Shown here piece after piece: positions 15,584 to 24,592 of a stretch of DNA of 64,000 nt. Numbering within the stretch: the stretch's first letter is position 1; every line of letters begins with the position of its first letter. The stretch comes from Candidatus Melainabacteria bacterium. Its GTDB lineage: Bacteria; Cyanobacteriota; Vampirovibrionia; Obscuribacterales; Obscuribacteraceae. The DNA is taken from NCBI GenBank assembly GCA_003151275.1, contig PLXC01000035.1:1-64000 (forward strand). The letters are read 5' to 3'. The notes beneath the pieces are model-generated. The model did not search any database. It was not told where the DNA came from and was given only the letters and a program-made list of their open reading frames with translations. Position numbers and translations under genes: made by a program.

Positions 15584-16819
15584 CTACTTAAACAGTGCTT
15601 TAAAGCCTATCTCACGCGACAGCGACGATCTGCGATGACTTCTGCTTTCCGCACGTTCGATGATGTGACTGAGCATGTCAGTATAAAAAATCGGCGGATG
15701 CGAATTCATCCATAAATAGAAGGCAAGCGACCCAGGTAATGTGTTGATCTCATTGAAATAGAGTTGTCCATCAGACAAATCGACCATGAAATCAATTCTT
15801 GCCACACCTGCACAGCCGAGGGCTTTGAAAGCCCTCCTGGCGTAATCCTGAGCGGCGTTCTTCAATTCCGGTGCCATATCCTGTGGATCGATTACACGCG
15901 TCAAACCAGCCATTCCCTGGGATGCTGGGGCATTTTTCTTGCTGCCACCACCGCGCATGTATTTATCTTCGTAAGTCAATTCGTCGCCAGATGATGACAC
16001 TGGAATTTCTAACACTGAAGCGATCGGTTCTATATCGTCTAAAACCGACACGTTGATCTCCATCTTGTTATCCAGGCAAGGTTCAACAATGGCACTGTAA
16101 TCGTACTTGAACACTTGCATCAAGGCAGCATCTAATCCAGCCTGGTCCTTGGCTTTTGAGATACCGATGCTCGAGCCCAGGTTGACAGGTTTGACAAAGA
16201 GCGGGAATTTTTCCAATCCCGGGCTGCTCATAATCTGCTCTCTCACAGCAGCTAGATTGTTGCCGAGATTCATTTCAACAGACTCGCGATTTACCACTAT
16301 GCCAGGCAGAACCGGGATGCCGTGGCTCTCCAGCAATTTCTTACAATGATACTTACTCATTCCGACGGCAGCAGACAAGACACCACATCCGGTGTATGGA
16401 ACTTCGGCCATTTCCAACACACCTTGTATGCATCCGTCTTCACCAAACGTGCCGTGAAAAGAAACAAAGAAAACATCCACTGGCAGAACATTCTCAGCGG
16501 TAACAGGCAAGGTCGCATAGCCGCTCTTGCGCTTTGGACGCAGAACTGTCAGCCCGCCAACATTCGGCTGCGGCAGCAAAGTTACTTGATCGACTTCGGT
16601 CAGTGATGCTGGCATGCGACGATAAAATTCTCGATTCAGAAGTGCGTCTCCTGCATACCACTTTCCGGACGGCGCAATGTAGACAGGCAGAGGGTTGTAT
16701 TTCACAACGTCAATGGCTTTGATCAACTGCAGTCCTGTAATGATCGAGATCTCGTGTTCAACGGATCTGCCTCCAAACATGACAGCTATTGTCTTTCTTC
16801 TCTGATCGCCGTTTTTCAT
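15584..16819 (-). CDS. ddl: D-alanine--D-alanine ligase
   Basis: 411 residues of ATP-grasp ligase. Visible signatures are MFGGRSVEHEISIITG (start), FHGTFGEDGCIQGVLEMAE with YTGCGVLSAAVGMSK, the ATP-grasp VKPVNLGSSIGISKA, and the metal-binding end ARIDFMVDL with YFNEINTLPGSLAFYLW. It joins two D-Ala for the peptidoglycan stem peptide in the cytoplasm. It is longer than the usual 310-370 residues because of internal insertions near residues 270-310 and an extended C-terminus. Last gene of the minus-strand wall cluster, 8 bases after the MurF-like gene. D-Ala-D-Lac/Ser specificity cannot be excluded from sequence alone. Confidence 0.9.
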   Translation of the reverse strand: MKNGDQRRKTIAVMFGGRSVEHEISIITGLQLIKAIDVVKYNPLPVYIAPSGKWYAGDALLNREFYRRMPASLTEVDQVTLLPQPNVGGLTVLRPKRKSGYATLPVTAENVLPVDVFFVSFHGTFGEDGCIQGVLEMAEVPYTGCGVLSAAVGMSKYHCKKLLESHGIPVLPGIVVNRESVEMNLGNNLAAVREQIMSSPGLEKFPLFVKPVNLGSSIGISKAKDQAGLDAALMQVFKYDYSAIVEPCLDNKMEINVSVLDDIEPIASVLEIPVSSSGDELTYEDKYMRGGGSKKNAPASQGMAGLTRVIDPQDMAPELKNAAQDYARRAFKALGCAGVARIDFMVDLSDGQLYFNEINTLPGSLAFYLWMNSHPPIFYTDMLSHIIERAESRSHRRSSLSREIGFKALFK

Positions 16820-16827
16820 AGTTCTCT

Positions 16828-18531
16828 CTAAAATATTGGTACAGACTCGTACAAGTCTGGCAAATCATTCTCAATCAGCACTACATCACCATCGACACAA
16901 TAATCTTCAGCCAAATAATTTAAGGCTTCGCGCATGGTATCAACCTGCTTGAGCTTTTCCCCATCAAATCCGCCTTCGGCCAAACCCTCGCGCAACGCTT
17001 GCTCATTGGTCGAGCCAACTACAATGACCAGGTCACAAAAAGAAGCGGCGTTTTTGGCACAATTTTTATTCTCCTCGAACTGCCGATCACCAAGCTCGAT
17101 CATTCCAGGGGTTACCAAAATTTTCCTGCTGCCCGCCACGCTACTTAGCACTTCGAGGGCCCCTTTGAACCCTTGCGGATTGGAGTTGTAGGCATCGTTC
17201 AAACGCAGGATGCTACCCTCCCGCGGCGGCTTGCCATTGCGAATTGCCTGCATCGAAGCAATTGCAGCGCGCTGTGGCTCAAGTCGATTCGACTCTGTTT
17301 TGACATTCTTAATCACGGCAAGCACGAGTTCGGGGTTTAATCCCAAAACGCATGCCATTGTAAACGTCGCAAGAGCATTCGACAGCATTGGACGGCCGAG
17401 CAATGACGTTGCACCCGAATAGTCCTTGCCTTGCCACCTTATTGAGAAAGTGGTGCCTTTATCGTCAGGCACTATGTCAAACATCAAGGCGTCCACAGGT
17501 CCAGCCGCTTGATCGAGTCCATAAATATAGACTCGCTTGTCTTTGTGATTTTCAGCCATTTTGCGACAATATTCATAGTCGCCGTTGATGACAAGAATTC
17601 CGTCTTTGGGAAGCGCTTCGGCCAACTCCGATTTTGCCTTAAATACGTTTTCTTGCGAGCCAAATCGTTCGAGATGCATTTCACCAATAGCAGTTACGAT
17701 CGCCGCCGTCGGCGGCGTTAAACTGCACATGCGCCTGATGGAGCCTGTGTAATAGGCTCCCATTTCAATGACCGCATATTTGTGCTGGGGTTTCATGCGT
17801 TCACGGATCTCGCGCGTCACACCCATGTAACTGTTAATGCTGCGCGGCGTCGTGAAGGTGGGACTGACGCTATTGAGAACATCAGTAAGGATAACTTTGG
17901 TGCTGGTCTTGCCGTAACTGCCCGTGATGCCGATTACGAGCGGATGGACTTTGCGCAGAATTTCTCTAGCTTGGTTGGCATACTGCTCCTGCAATTTTAA
18001 TTCATACGGATTCAAAATTGCATTCGCCAACATAAGAATGAAAGGTTCGGCTTGGAACAACACAATCTGTATCAACCAGAAGGCGATCATCGTCGAGGTC
18101 ATAGGATATACGCCTGAAAAATCACGCACGAAGAGCTTCGAGAGCAAGGTCGCCGCCACCAAGTAGATCACACATGCTAGATAGAAAATGCGCTTTGCAC
18201 GATCCGTCATCTTCAAAGCGAGCTTGCCGCTGGTGCGCGGATCATCTTCTAGGCGCCCAAGATAAAAGAAACAACCGGCGATAATTACATTTAGACCAAC
18301 TTTAAAGGGCACCGGAATTGGCATCAAAAAGTTGAGGAGGATCGCAGTAAGTCCTACCAAACTGCCACGTCTATCGAATGCCTTTCGCTCTATCAACCAA
18401 TGGAAGAAGCGACCCGACTCATAGTCTTCCTGCTGCAAGAATTGGAGATAACGCAGCCCTCTGCGATAAAAAAATCGCATAGAGCCAAATATGCAGACGA
18501 TTACCAGAATTGTGCCAAAGTGTTGGCCCAC
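16828..18531 (-). CDS. MurF-like Mur ligase with an N-terminal membrane domain
   Basis: 567 residues. The first ~185 hold about five membrane helices (near 5-22, 57-75, 78-95, 112-133, 147-172) where MurF normally has its soluble UDP-binding domain. The Mur ligase core follows: P-loop GITGSYGKTSTK (about 198-209), VIEMGAYYTGSIRRM, TAIGEMHLERFGSQ, and the MurF-style LNDAYNSNPQG, then a C-terminal Rossmann-like domain (ILVTPGMIELG). Mur ligases join an amino acid or D-Ala-D-Ala to UDP-MurNAc peptides with ATP. Position directly before ddl supports the MurF step. Membrane placement suggests it works beside lipid-linked steps. No other murF is visible in the window. Confidence 0.75.
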   Translation of the reverse strand: MGQHFGTILVIVCIFGSMRFFYRRGLRYLQFLQQEDYESGRFFHWLIERKAFDRRGSLVGLTAILLNFLMPIPVPFKVGLNVIIAGCFFYLGRLEDDPRTSGKLALKMTDRAKRIFYLACVIYLVAATLLSKLFVRDFSGVYPMTSTMIAFWLIQIVLFQAEPFILMLANAILNPYELKLQEQYANQAREILRKVHPLVIGITGSYGKTSTKVILTDVLNSVSPTFTTPRSINSYMGVTREIRERMKPQHKYAVIEMGAYYTGSIRRMCSLTPPTAAIVTAIGEMHLERFGSQENVFKAKSELAEALPKDGILVINGDYEYCRKMAENHKDKRVYIYGLDQAAGPVDALMFDIVPDDKGTTFSIRWQGKDYSGATSLLGRPMLSNALATFTMACVLGLNPELVLAVIKNVKTESNRLEPQRAAIASMQAIRNGKPPREGSILRLNDAYNSNPQGFKGALEVLSSVAGSRKILVTPGMIELGDRQFEENKNCAKNAASFCDLVIVVGSTNEQALREGLAEGGFDGEKLKQVDTMREALNYLAEDYCVDGDVVLIENDLPDLYESVPIF

Positions 18532-19362
18532 CTAACTCTCCTTTTCCTGAACCATATCTGGTGCCGGTTGATCAAGGCTACGAAAAAACCGCAAGATGTA
18601 GCTCGCACACAAGTGAGCACCCTCATCCATGAACGGGAAGTGGTCCTTACCGGGCATGACCACAAGCTGAGAGTTCTTGATCAATTTTTTGAATTGCTCA
18701 CCAAACTCAACCGGTGTTTCGTCGTCCTTTTCTCCCCAAAGCATGAAGGTAGGCGCTTGCACTTTTGCTGCGTCGGGTGAGACATCCTCAGTCACCGCTT
18801 TAACAAGAATTGTTCTCATTTCACCAGCGTTCAAATAGTCTGTCGAAGCGTACCTAGGCGTATACCATGTCTGAAAGGTGTTTGTGCCCTTTACCTTGTC
18901 AATCAACCTGCAAGTCCTTGCCAGCAATTTTGATCGCATTGACTTGAACTTTCGTTTTCCAGTCAACTTGCGTTGCAAGCCGCCCGAATTGATCAGAACA
19001 ACGCTTTTCACTTTCTCCGGAAAGTGGCTTGCCAAACGAATCGCTACGCGACCCCCGAATGAATGTCCAACGAGATGCACAGGCGATATCTGCTGCTCGT
19101 CAATATACTTAGCCATGCGTTCTGCATATTGAATGGTATCCCAGTCGGCATCAGGTTTAGGTGTCTTGCCAAAGCCTGGCAGATCAACAATGATCACTCG
19201 ATTCCATTTTCCCAGAAGTTCGCCTAAAAGGCGCATTGAATCCAGACTTAGACCCCATCCATGCAACATCAGAACGAAATCGCCTGACTCTCCGATGCGA
19301 ACCGAGTTGATAGGCACTAACTCAACGCCTGATTGTGTCTCGCTTTGCGTCATCGTGACCAC
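18532..19362 (-). CDS. alpha/beta hydrolase
   Basis: 276 residues with the fold's main marks: oxyanion segment LMLHGWGLSLDSM, IIVDLPGFGKTPKP, nucleophile elbow GHSFGGRVA (Ser of GxSxG), acid region FMLWGEKDDETPVEFG and the final His in PGKDHFPFMDEG. The catalytic triad appears complete. The stop abuts the start of the MurF-like gene, and murB lies upstream, so it is part of the wall operon. Substrate unknown; an ester or amide linked to wall or lipid metabolism is a guess from context. Confidence 0.8.
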   Translation of the reverse strand: MVTMTQSETQSGVELVPINSVRIGESGDFVLMLHGWGLSLDSMRLLGELLGKWNRVIIVDLPGFGKTPKPDADWDTIQYAERMAKYIDEQQISPVHLVGHSFGGRVAIRLASHFPEKVKSVVLINSGGLQRKLTGKRKFKSMRSKLLARTCRLIDKVKGTNTFQTWYTPRYASTDYLNAGEMRTILVKAVTEDVSPDAAKVQAPTFMLWGEKDDETPVEFGEQFKKLIKNSQLVVMPGKDHFPFMDEGAHLCASYILRFFRSLDQPAPDMVQEKES

Positions 19363-19391
19363 TATAGTAACTCACACTTTGAAACGGATAT

Positions 19392-19421
19392 GCGCTCCTC
19401 GGACAGCTTATCCTAGGATAA
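19392..19421. repeat. 30-bp dispersed repeat, copy 1 (GCGCTCC family)
   Basis: GCGCTCCTCGGACAG followed by CTTATCCTAGGATAA. It matches a second copy at 39783-39812 at 27 of 30 positions and ends in a short palindrome (TATCCTAGGATA). It sits in the gap between the hydrolase and murB genes. Confidence 0.6.
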
Positions 19422-19464
19422 CAAATCATAGCGTGAAGCCGATCAGTTGCCGCATTTTCTCCTG

Positions 19465-20367
19465 CTAAGACTCAAACACTTGGCGTTCCGAATCGGTGAA
19501 GTCACCGACAATTTTCCACTCAGGATGCAGTCTAACGTCGAAACTATTGAAAACACAGTCTTGCATCCGCTTCAGCAGACTCGTCACTTCTTCTGAAGTT
19601 GCCCCACCCATATTGATCACGAAATTAGCGTGCACGGCCGAAACAGCTGCTGCTCCTTCCTTCAACTGCTTGGCACCTGATTGATCTAAAAGAAGCCCTG
19701 CACCACGCGTCGGTTCAGGATTTTTGAAGGTGCTGCCGGCGTTGGGCCAGCCGAGTGGCTGAGTTTTCCATCGATATTCTTCGTTATGCTTGATGTTCGC
19801 GTCGATGATCTCAGGGCGTTCATCTTTCAGTCTAAATCGAGCGGAAAGCACCACATGTCGCGCCGGATCCAGATTGCACTTCCTGTAAACAAAACCCAAC
19901 TCTTCATTACGCAGAGTGACAATCTCTGATTTTTTCATATCGAATATGGTGACCGTTTCCACAAGATTCGACATAGAGCTTCCGTGTGCTCCGGCGTTCA
20001 TGATCACGCCTCCACCAACGGTGCCGGGGATGCCCACTGAAAATTCGAAACCAGACAGTCCCTTTGAAGCAGCAAAGCGAGCTAAATGCGGCAAGCGGGC
20101 ACCAGCATCGGCTTCGATAATGTTAGGTTCCGGACTTTCCATGCGCTTCATCTGAGCGGTGCGAATAACCGTACCTTTGACACCGGCAGAAGAAACTAGC
20201 AGGTTCGATCCACCACCTAGAACAAACCAGGGCTGGTCCTGCTTCTTCAGAGCCTCCATCAAAGCAACCAATTCATCAATTGATTCAGGCTGACAAAAAG
20301 TTCCCGCCTGGCCACCAATCTTCAGGGTCGTATAGCGCCAAAGAGCAATGTTACTTTGTGCTTCCAT
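19465..20367 (-). CDS. murB: UDP-N-acetylenolpyruvoylglucosamine reductase
   Basis: 300 residues, FAD-dependent. Family marks: YTTLKIGGQAGTFCQPES near the start, FVLGGGSNLLVS (FAD pyrophosphate), FEFSVGIPGTVGGGVIMNAG, FVYRKCNLD (catalytic Arg), and AGSTFKNPEPTRGAGLLLDQ (catalytic Ser). It reduces UDP-GlcNAc-enolpyruvate to UDP-MurNAc with NADPH. It overlaps the murC stop by 17 bases, implying coupled translation. Length and motifs fit the shorter type II MurB. Confidence 0.93.
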   Translation of the reverse strand: MEAQSNIALWRYTTLKIGGQAGTFCQPESIDELVALMEALKKQDQPWFVLGGGSNLLVSSAGVKGTVIRTAQMKRMESPEPNIIEADAGARLPHLARFAASKGLSGFEFSVGIPGTVGGGVIMNAGAHGSSMSNLVETVTIFDMKKSEIVTLRNEELGFVYRKCNLDPARHVVLSARFRLKDERPEIIDANIKHNEEYRWKTQPLGWPNAGSTFKNPEPTRGAGLLLDQSGAKQLKEGAAAVSAVHANFVINMGGATSEEVTSLLKRMQDCVFNSFDVRLHPEWKIVGDFTDSERQVFES

Positions 20368-21820
20368 GGGAATGCCCTTGCTTCAGGTGCGTAACGAGCT
20401 CAGGACCCATGTTTGTGATATCGCCGGCGCCGATAGTGATGACAAGATCGCCGGGAAGTAAATGAGAGGCAACCTGCTCGCTCAATGTGCCAGTCGCACC
20501 TTTGAGATAGAAAGCATTTGAGTGCTTAACTTCCTTGGTAAATCGCTCTGAATTGATGTTCTCAATTCCGCCACCGCGAGCAACATAGACGTCGGTGACA
20601 AAAAGCAGATCGGCAACTATAAAAGCATCACGAAATTCGTTCCACAAATCGCGCAATCGACCAGGTTGATGTGGCTGAAAAACAGCGACTATACGTTGAA
20701 GATCTTTTCCATGAATGTACTGGCGAGCCGCCTGCAATGTCGCCACCACTTCGGTTGGATGGTGAGCGTAATCGTCGACAACGGTAATTCCGTTGTGATC
20801 ACCAATTATTTGAAATCGTCTGTCGACCCCTCTGAATCTCGACATCGACTGTGCGACGTTGTCGAAACTCAATCCAAGTTCAAGGGCAACCACCATCGCT
20901 GCAAGTCCGTTGGATTTGTTGTGTTCGCCTGGCACAGACAATTCCACGGTGCCAAGCAACAAGTCTTTTTTGTAGACGCGCATGCCAAAACCAGGCAATC
21001 CCTCGTACGAATAGTCGTAACTGTTGGCTGCGCTTTTCTTGCCGTAAGTAATTTTTCGTTTGTCGATTGACTGCATAACAGCTCGGCAGCCATCATCATC
21101 AGCGCAAATAATCACCGCGAACGAACTGTTATTGGCAAATGATGTCATCACGTCGCGAATCTGTTTCAGACCACCTGGATAATTTTCCAAATGATCGGCT
21201 TCGATATTGGTCAAAACCGAAATATAGGAAGTCACTTGGGCGTGTGTTCTGTCGCTCTCATCTGCCTCAGCGACAAAATATTCCCCTTTTCCAGAATGCG
21301 CGTTTGAACCAATACGATCGAAAATGCCACCAACGACAATCGACGGATCGAGTCCGCAATCCAATAAAATTTGAGCGATCATGCCGGTTGTGGTTGTCTT
21401 GCCGTGAGTGCCGGAGACTGCAATCATCTTTGAAGACTGGCTCAGCATCGAGAGTAAGTCTGAGCGATGACAAATCGGCAGATTGTGTTCTTGAGCATAG
21501 ACATACTCAGGATTGGTAGGTGTAATTGCCGTTGAGACAACCAGTGCCGCCGCGTCTTTCATGTTAGCAGCCTGATGCCCAATGAAGATTTTGGCGCCGA
21601 GTTCTTGCAATTCATTGGTAATTGGTGATTCAGCTTGGTCAGAACCTGATACAGACCGTCCCTTCGCCAATAGCAATCGGGCGATGGCAGACATGCCGAT
21701 GCCGCCGATGCCGACGAAGTGGATTGCACCATCTATGTTTTCAAGATCAAATTTCGTCGAAGTCTGCCCAACAGATTGTTCGTGCTGCGTTTGAGCGCAG
21801 GATGCCGCATCTAGTTCCAA
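20351..21820 (-). CDS. murC: UDP-N-acetylmuramate--L-alanine ligase
   Basis: 489 residues. The N-terminal domain opens with IHFVGIGGIGMSAIARLLL (about 32-50), the ATP P-loop is VSGTHGKTTTTGMI (about 134-147), and the C-terminal domain carries DDYAHHPTEVVATL. It adds L-Ala to UDP-MurNAc with ATP, the first peptide-forming step. A 30-residue polar extension precedes the usual start; an internal start is possible. It heads the murC-murB-hydrolase-MurF-ddl run, 93 bases after rpsT. Confidence 0.94.
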   Translation of the reverse strand: MELDAASCAQTQHEQSVGQTSTKFDLENIDGAIHFVGIGGIGMSAIARLLLAKGRSVSGSDQAESPITNELQELGAKIFIGHQAANMKDAAALVVSTAITPTNPEYVYAQEHNLPICHRSDLLSMLSQSSKMIAVSGTHGKTTTTGMIAQILLDCGLDPSIVVGGIFDRIGSNAHSGKGEYFVAEADESDRTHAQVTSYISVLTNIEADHLENYPGGLKQIRDVMTSFANNSSFAVIICADDDGCRAVMQSIDKRKITYGKKSAANSYDYSYEGLPGFGMRVYKKDLLLGTVELSVPGEHNKSNGLAAMVVALELGLSFDNVAQSMSRFRGVDRRFQIIGDHNGITVVDDYAHHPTEVVATLQAARQYIHGKDLQRIVAVFQPHQPGRLRDLWNEFRDAFIVADLLFVTDVYVARGGGIENINSERFTKEVKHSNAFYLKGATGTLSEQVASHLLPGDLVITIGAGDITNMGPELVTHLKQGHSHGSTK

Positions 21821-21913
21821 GTTAAGCCTCTCAGCACAACAAAACCCGCAAGAAAGATCTACTACGATCTGACAAATCGGCCCAAGGTCAAAATGCCTGG
21901 ACGACTGGGGATT

Positions 21914-22189
21914 CTAAGCTGACTTGCTGCTAAGTTTGAGTACTTGCGCTGCCATTCTCGATTTTTTGCGAGCTGCCGAGTTTTTGTGCAGAACGCCCTT
22001 GGTCACAGCCTTATCAATAATTTGATAGGCCTTGTGAAGCGCGGTTGACGCTTTCTTTGGATCGCCTGTTTTGACTTGCTCTGCCAGTTCATTGCGAACT
22101 GTGCGCACAGCTGATTTCCAGGATTTGTTGCGCACACGATTGCGTTCTGCGACTTCGACACGTTTGATGGCTGATTTGATATTAGGCAC
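21914..22189 (-). CDS. rpsT: 30S ribosomal protein S20
   Basis: 91 residues from a GTG at 22189 (PNIKSAIKRVEVAERNRVRN). This start gives the normal family length and begins at the conserved PNxKSA; an in-frame ATG farther out would add ten non-homologous residues. The three-helix basic body (KGVLHKNSAARKKSRM) is standard. GGA precedes the GTG by about 8 bases. It binds 16S rRNA in the 30S body. It may share a promoter with the downstream mur genes. Confidence 0.9.
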   Translation of the reverse strand: MPNIKSAIKRVEVAERNRVRNKSWKSAVRTVRNELAEQVKTGDPKKASTALHKAYQIIDKAVTKGVLHKNSAARKKSRMAAQVLKLSSKSA

Positions 22190-22289
22190 GATAAATTTCC
22201 GACTTATGGATGACGTCAACGGCTGTGTAGTTTAACATACACAGCCCCAAAGGTTGCCCAGCCGGGCGTTTAACCCTATTTCAAAAAGA

Positions 22290-22325
22290 CATAAAAATTC
22301 AAAAACCCGCTTCAGAAGCAGGTTT
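22290..22325 (-). terminator. intrinsic terminator of the two-gene hypothetical operon
   Basis: On the minus strand AAACCTGCTTC pairs with GAAGCGGGTTT (one mismatch, 3-base loop) and is followed by TTTTTGAATTTTTATG. It lies 31 bases past the stop of the small gene at 22356. Confidence 0.7.
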
Positions 22326-22355
22326 CGGGAAGAACAAATTGTTAAGCTAACGAGC

Positions 22356-22556
22356 TTATTCTTGCAGCTTCAGCGTCTTGGCAATCAAATCGTTGAACCG
22401 CTTGGCCGCATTTGGTCCGTTTTCATCGGGTCCCAGACAGAAGTCCAACTCGACTTGCTTGTTCGACTTTTTTTGCTTAATGAAATTATCAGACGCAGCC
22501 GACTGAAAGAGTCCACCATCTTCATCGCCAGATTTAAACTGTTGGCTCGGATCCAT
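22356..22556 (-). CDS. small hypothetical protein, coupled to the upstream gene
   Basis: 66 residues, hydrophilic, helical at the C-terminus (GPNAAKRFNDLIAKTLKLQ). The upstream gene's TAA overlaps this ATG by one base (TAATG), a classic coupling junction, and an intrinsic terminator follows. No domain recognised and no export signal. The pair looks like a genuine two-gene unit of unknown role. Confidence 0.55.
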   Translation of the reverse strand: MDPSQQFKSGDEDGGLFQSAASDNFIKQKKSNKQVELDFCLGPDENGPNAAKRFNDLIAKTLKLQE

Positions 22557-22888
22557 TATGCGGATTTGAGCACTGCATGAACTGCATTATTGAAAGCAAC
22601 ATTTCCGGGATTTCTTTCGTTGTGGAAAGCAATCGTGTCGTTAATAGCTTCTGAATAATGTTTATATACAGGCTGGTACTGCGCGTAATCAGCAGGATTT
22701 AGCTTAGGTGTAATACCGCCATCACCGCCGTTAAAAGCTAGTTGTTCACTGCGACCAGCTGTGCTGTCAGTAGTTTTCGCAGTGATCGGGATAAATTTAA
22801 CGTCTTTCTGTAATTGTTGATTCGCACCATCTCCAACGATCTGGTCTGGATCTGGCTGCTTCTCTCGTTCTGGAATTATGTCCGCCAT
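22556..22888 (-). CDS. hypothetical protein, first gene of a coupled pair
   Basis: 110 residues beginning MADIIPEREKQPDPDQIVGD, hydrophilic, no membrane segment. The central part is Gly/Asp/Thr-rich and the last 40 residues are helical (YKHYSEAINDTIAFHNERNP). Ends in TAATG shared with the next gene. No family recognised. The similar size and polar nature of the two products hints that they bind each other, which is inference only. Confidence 0.55.
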   Translation of the reverse strand: MADIIPEREKQPDPDQIVGDGANQQLQKDVKFIPITAKTTDSTAGRSEQLAFNGGDGGITPKLNPADYAQYQPVYKHYSEAINDTIAFHNERNPGNVAFNNAVHAVLKSA

Positions 22889-23124
22889 CGTATTTCGTGG
22901 TTACTCCTAGTCCAGACAGGGGATTTCTGGGTTGCGGTCTTGTTTTTAGTAACTGGCGGCGTACCGTCAATTCTTTCAGGGCTTGCCGGTTCTTCAACCT
23001 TCGAGCTTGATACCAATATAACGGCCCGGGCAGGGGACCGTCTATGTGGTTAATACGTAGTGCTGTATTAAAGCGATCACACTTAGACCAGAGGCTCAGG
23101 GCTGGGATTAGCTGCACTCCAGTC

Positions 23125-23154
23125 TAAAAAATTTCAACCGATATCGGTTGAAAT
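23125..23154 (-). terminator. strong intrinsic terminator of the pseudo-caspase gene
   Basis: ATTTCAACCGATATCGGTTGAAAT is a perfect 24-bp palindrome followed on the minus strand by TTTTTT. It begins one base after the stop codon of the caspase-like/TonB_C gene, leaving practically no 3' untranslated region. Confidence 0.8.
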
Positions 23155-23155
23155 C

Positions 23156-24592
23156 CTAGTGGGTAACCCGCCAGTCAAACTGGTACCGGATTTGAACAGA
23201 TTTGGGTGCACCTTTGGGCAACGGATCGAGTGGCGAGGCATCGTGAAGCGCATCTAATGCTGACTTGTCAATGCTTTCGACTCCGCTTGAATCCACAACA
23301 CTACCTTCTGAGATCGAACCGTCTCTGTTAATAGTGAAAATGACAACCACTTTCCTTTGCTCAATACCTTTAGGAGGTTTCCACTTGGCTTGGACGTCCT
23401 TTTTCATTTTGGTCATATAGCCGGAAAAATCTAGATCTTGGACCGAATCGTCGTCTTCCTCGGGATCTTCTTTTTTGGCAATATTCTTGGCGCCTTCGAC
23501 AGCTCTGGAAGTGACCGATGCTCTCGGTGCGTGAGGCATCAAGTCGGGACGAGTTAATGCCAACTGGTCTAATGGATGCCCGAAAGCAACTCGGCTTTGG
23601 CTGTTAAGGTTGCTTTTTATTGGAACCCCGATCGCGACGGTTCCAAATTCTTTGTTTTCAGGCAAGAGCACAAACTGGGGACGCTGCTGCTTCTGCAATT
23701 GGCTCTTCGCATCCGCTTCTGTGCTCTGGCAAACATATTGAGCCACGTCATTGATACTCATGGCACCACCGCCAGCTTGCAGCCCATCCGCAAAATAGCG
23801 GGTAAACAGTGTGCTGCCCATCGTGTTCGACTGATAAGACGGCTGCCCGGGCGCGCTTGCGGCAAGGATAGTTACTTTTGCAGCGTTTGCGATGTTTTGC
23901 CATAGCCCTGCTGGGTCTGTGGTGCTTTCCGACAGGGGAGAAAGATCAGAAATACAAATGATGTTCTTGCTTTGCGTTCGCCTGTGAATTTCTGCCAGCA
24001 GTGCTTTCAGGGACAATCCAGTTGAGCTGGGTGAGTTCGCGACCGACTCATATGTACAGAGAATCGCATCATCATCTGTAAACGAGGCGCGGCCGCAAAC
24101 ATAAAGAAGAATCAAATCATTCGGCAACGCCTTTTTGATCAGCCAACCTTCCGTCAGCAGATACTCGGCGTATTTTTTTGTTGCCTGGACATCAAACAGT
24201 GTCGTGATGTGATCATCAACAAAGCGTCCACCGTTAGGATCCTTCAGCACCTTAGTAAGAAGGGCTAAATTCGCGGTCGTATGTTTGAGCGGTGCAATTT
24301 TGCCGTCTTGATACTTTGTCAATCCAATCAGCACAGCCCATTTGTCACGAATCACTATTGGAGGAGGAAGTTTTTCTTTCCCTAGGGACTTCAGCAATTT
24401 GTCCTTGGTCATCGGAAAAGCAAACACCGCCGCACTTTCGAAAAAGTTAGCGACACACACGGTCGAAAGAACCAAAAAAATGAAGATGAATCGAGGGCGA
24501 TTTCCTGGAAGGTCCGAAATACATGCCGGCGTTAAACGACCGGCCTTAGCGGTGCAGGCGCTCAAGCGATCATGCTGTCTCATGAATGACAT
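23156..24592 (-). CDS. secreted caspase-fold pseudoenzyme fused to a TonB_C-like domain
   Basis: 478 residues. A signal or anchor helix lies at about 34-58. Residues 82-320 align with the caspase/metacaspase (peptidase C14) core: DKWAVLIGLTKYQ, DDHITTLFDVQATK, DLILLYVCGRASF, NIICISDLSPLS and ILAASAPGQPSYQ. The catalytic dyad is lost: the His of SGHG is Arg168, and the Cys of DACHSG is Ser218. After a linker rich in Lys/Asp/Glu the last 80 residues form a TonB_C-type fold (MKKDVQAKWKPPKG, VVIFTINRDGSISEGSVVDS). It likely binds rather than cleaves. Its start overlaps the methyltransferase gene by 13 bases, so the two are probably translated together. Confidence 0.75.
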   Translation of the reverse strand: MSFMRQHDRLSACTAKAGRLTPACISDLPGNRPRFIFIFLVLSTVCVANFFESAAVFAFPMTKDKLLKSLGKEKLPPPIVIRDKWAVLIGLTKYQDGKIAPLKHTTANLALLTKVLKDPNGGRFVDDHITTLFDVQATKKYAEYLLTEGWLIKKALPNDLILLYVCGRASFTDDDAILCTYESVANSPSSTGLSLKALLAEIHRRTQSKNIICISDLSPLSESTTDPAGLWQNIANAAKVTILAASAPGQPSYQSNTMGSTLFTRYFADGLQAGGGAMSINDVAQYVCQSTEADAKSQLQKQQRPQFVLLPENKEFGTVAIGVPIKSNLNSQSRVAFGHPLDQLALTRPDLMPHAPRASVTSRAVEGAKNIAKKEDPEEDDDSVQDLDFSGYMTKMKKDVQAKWKPPKGIEQRKVVVIFTINRDGSISEGSVVDSSGVESIDKSALDALHDASPLDPLPKGAPKSVQIRYQFDWRVTH

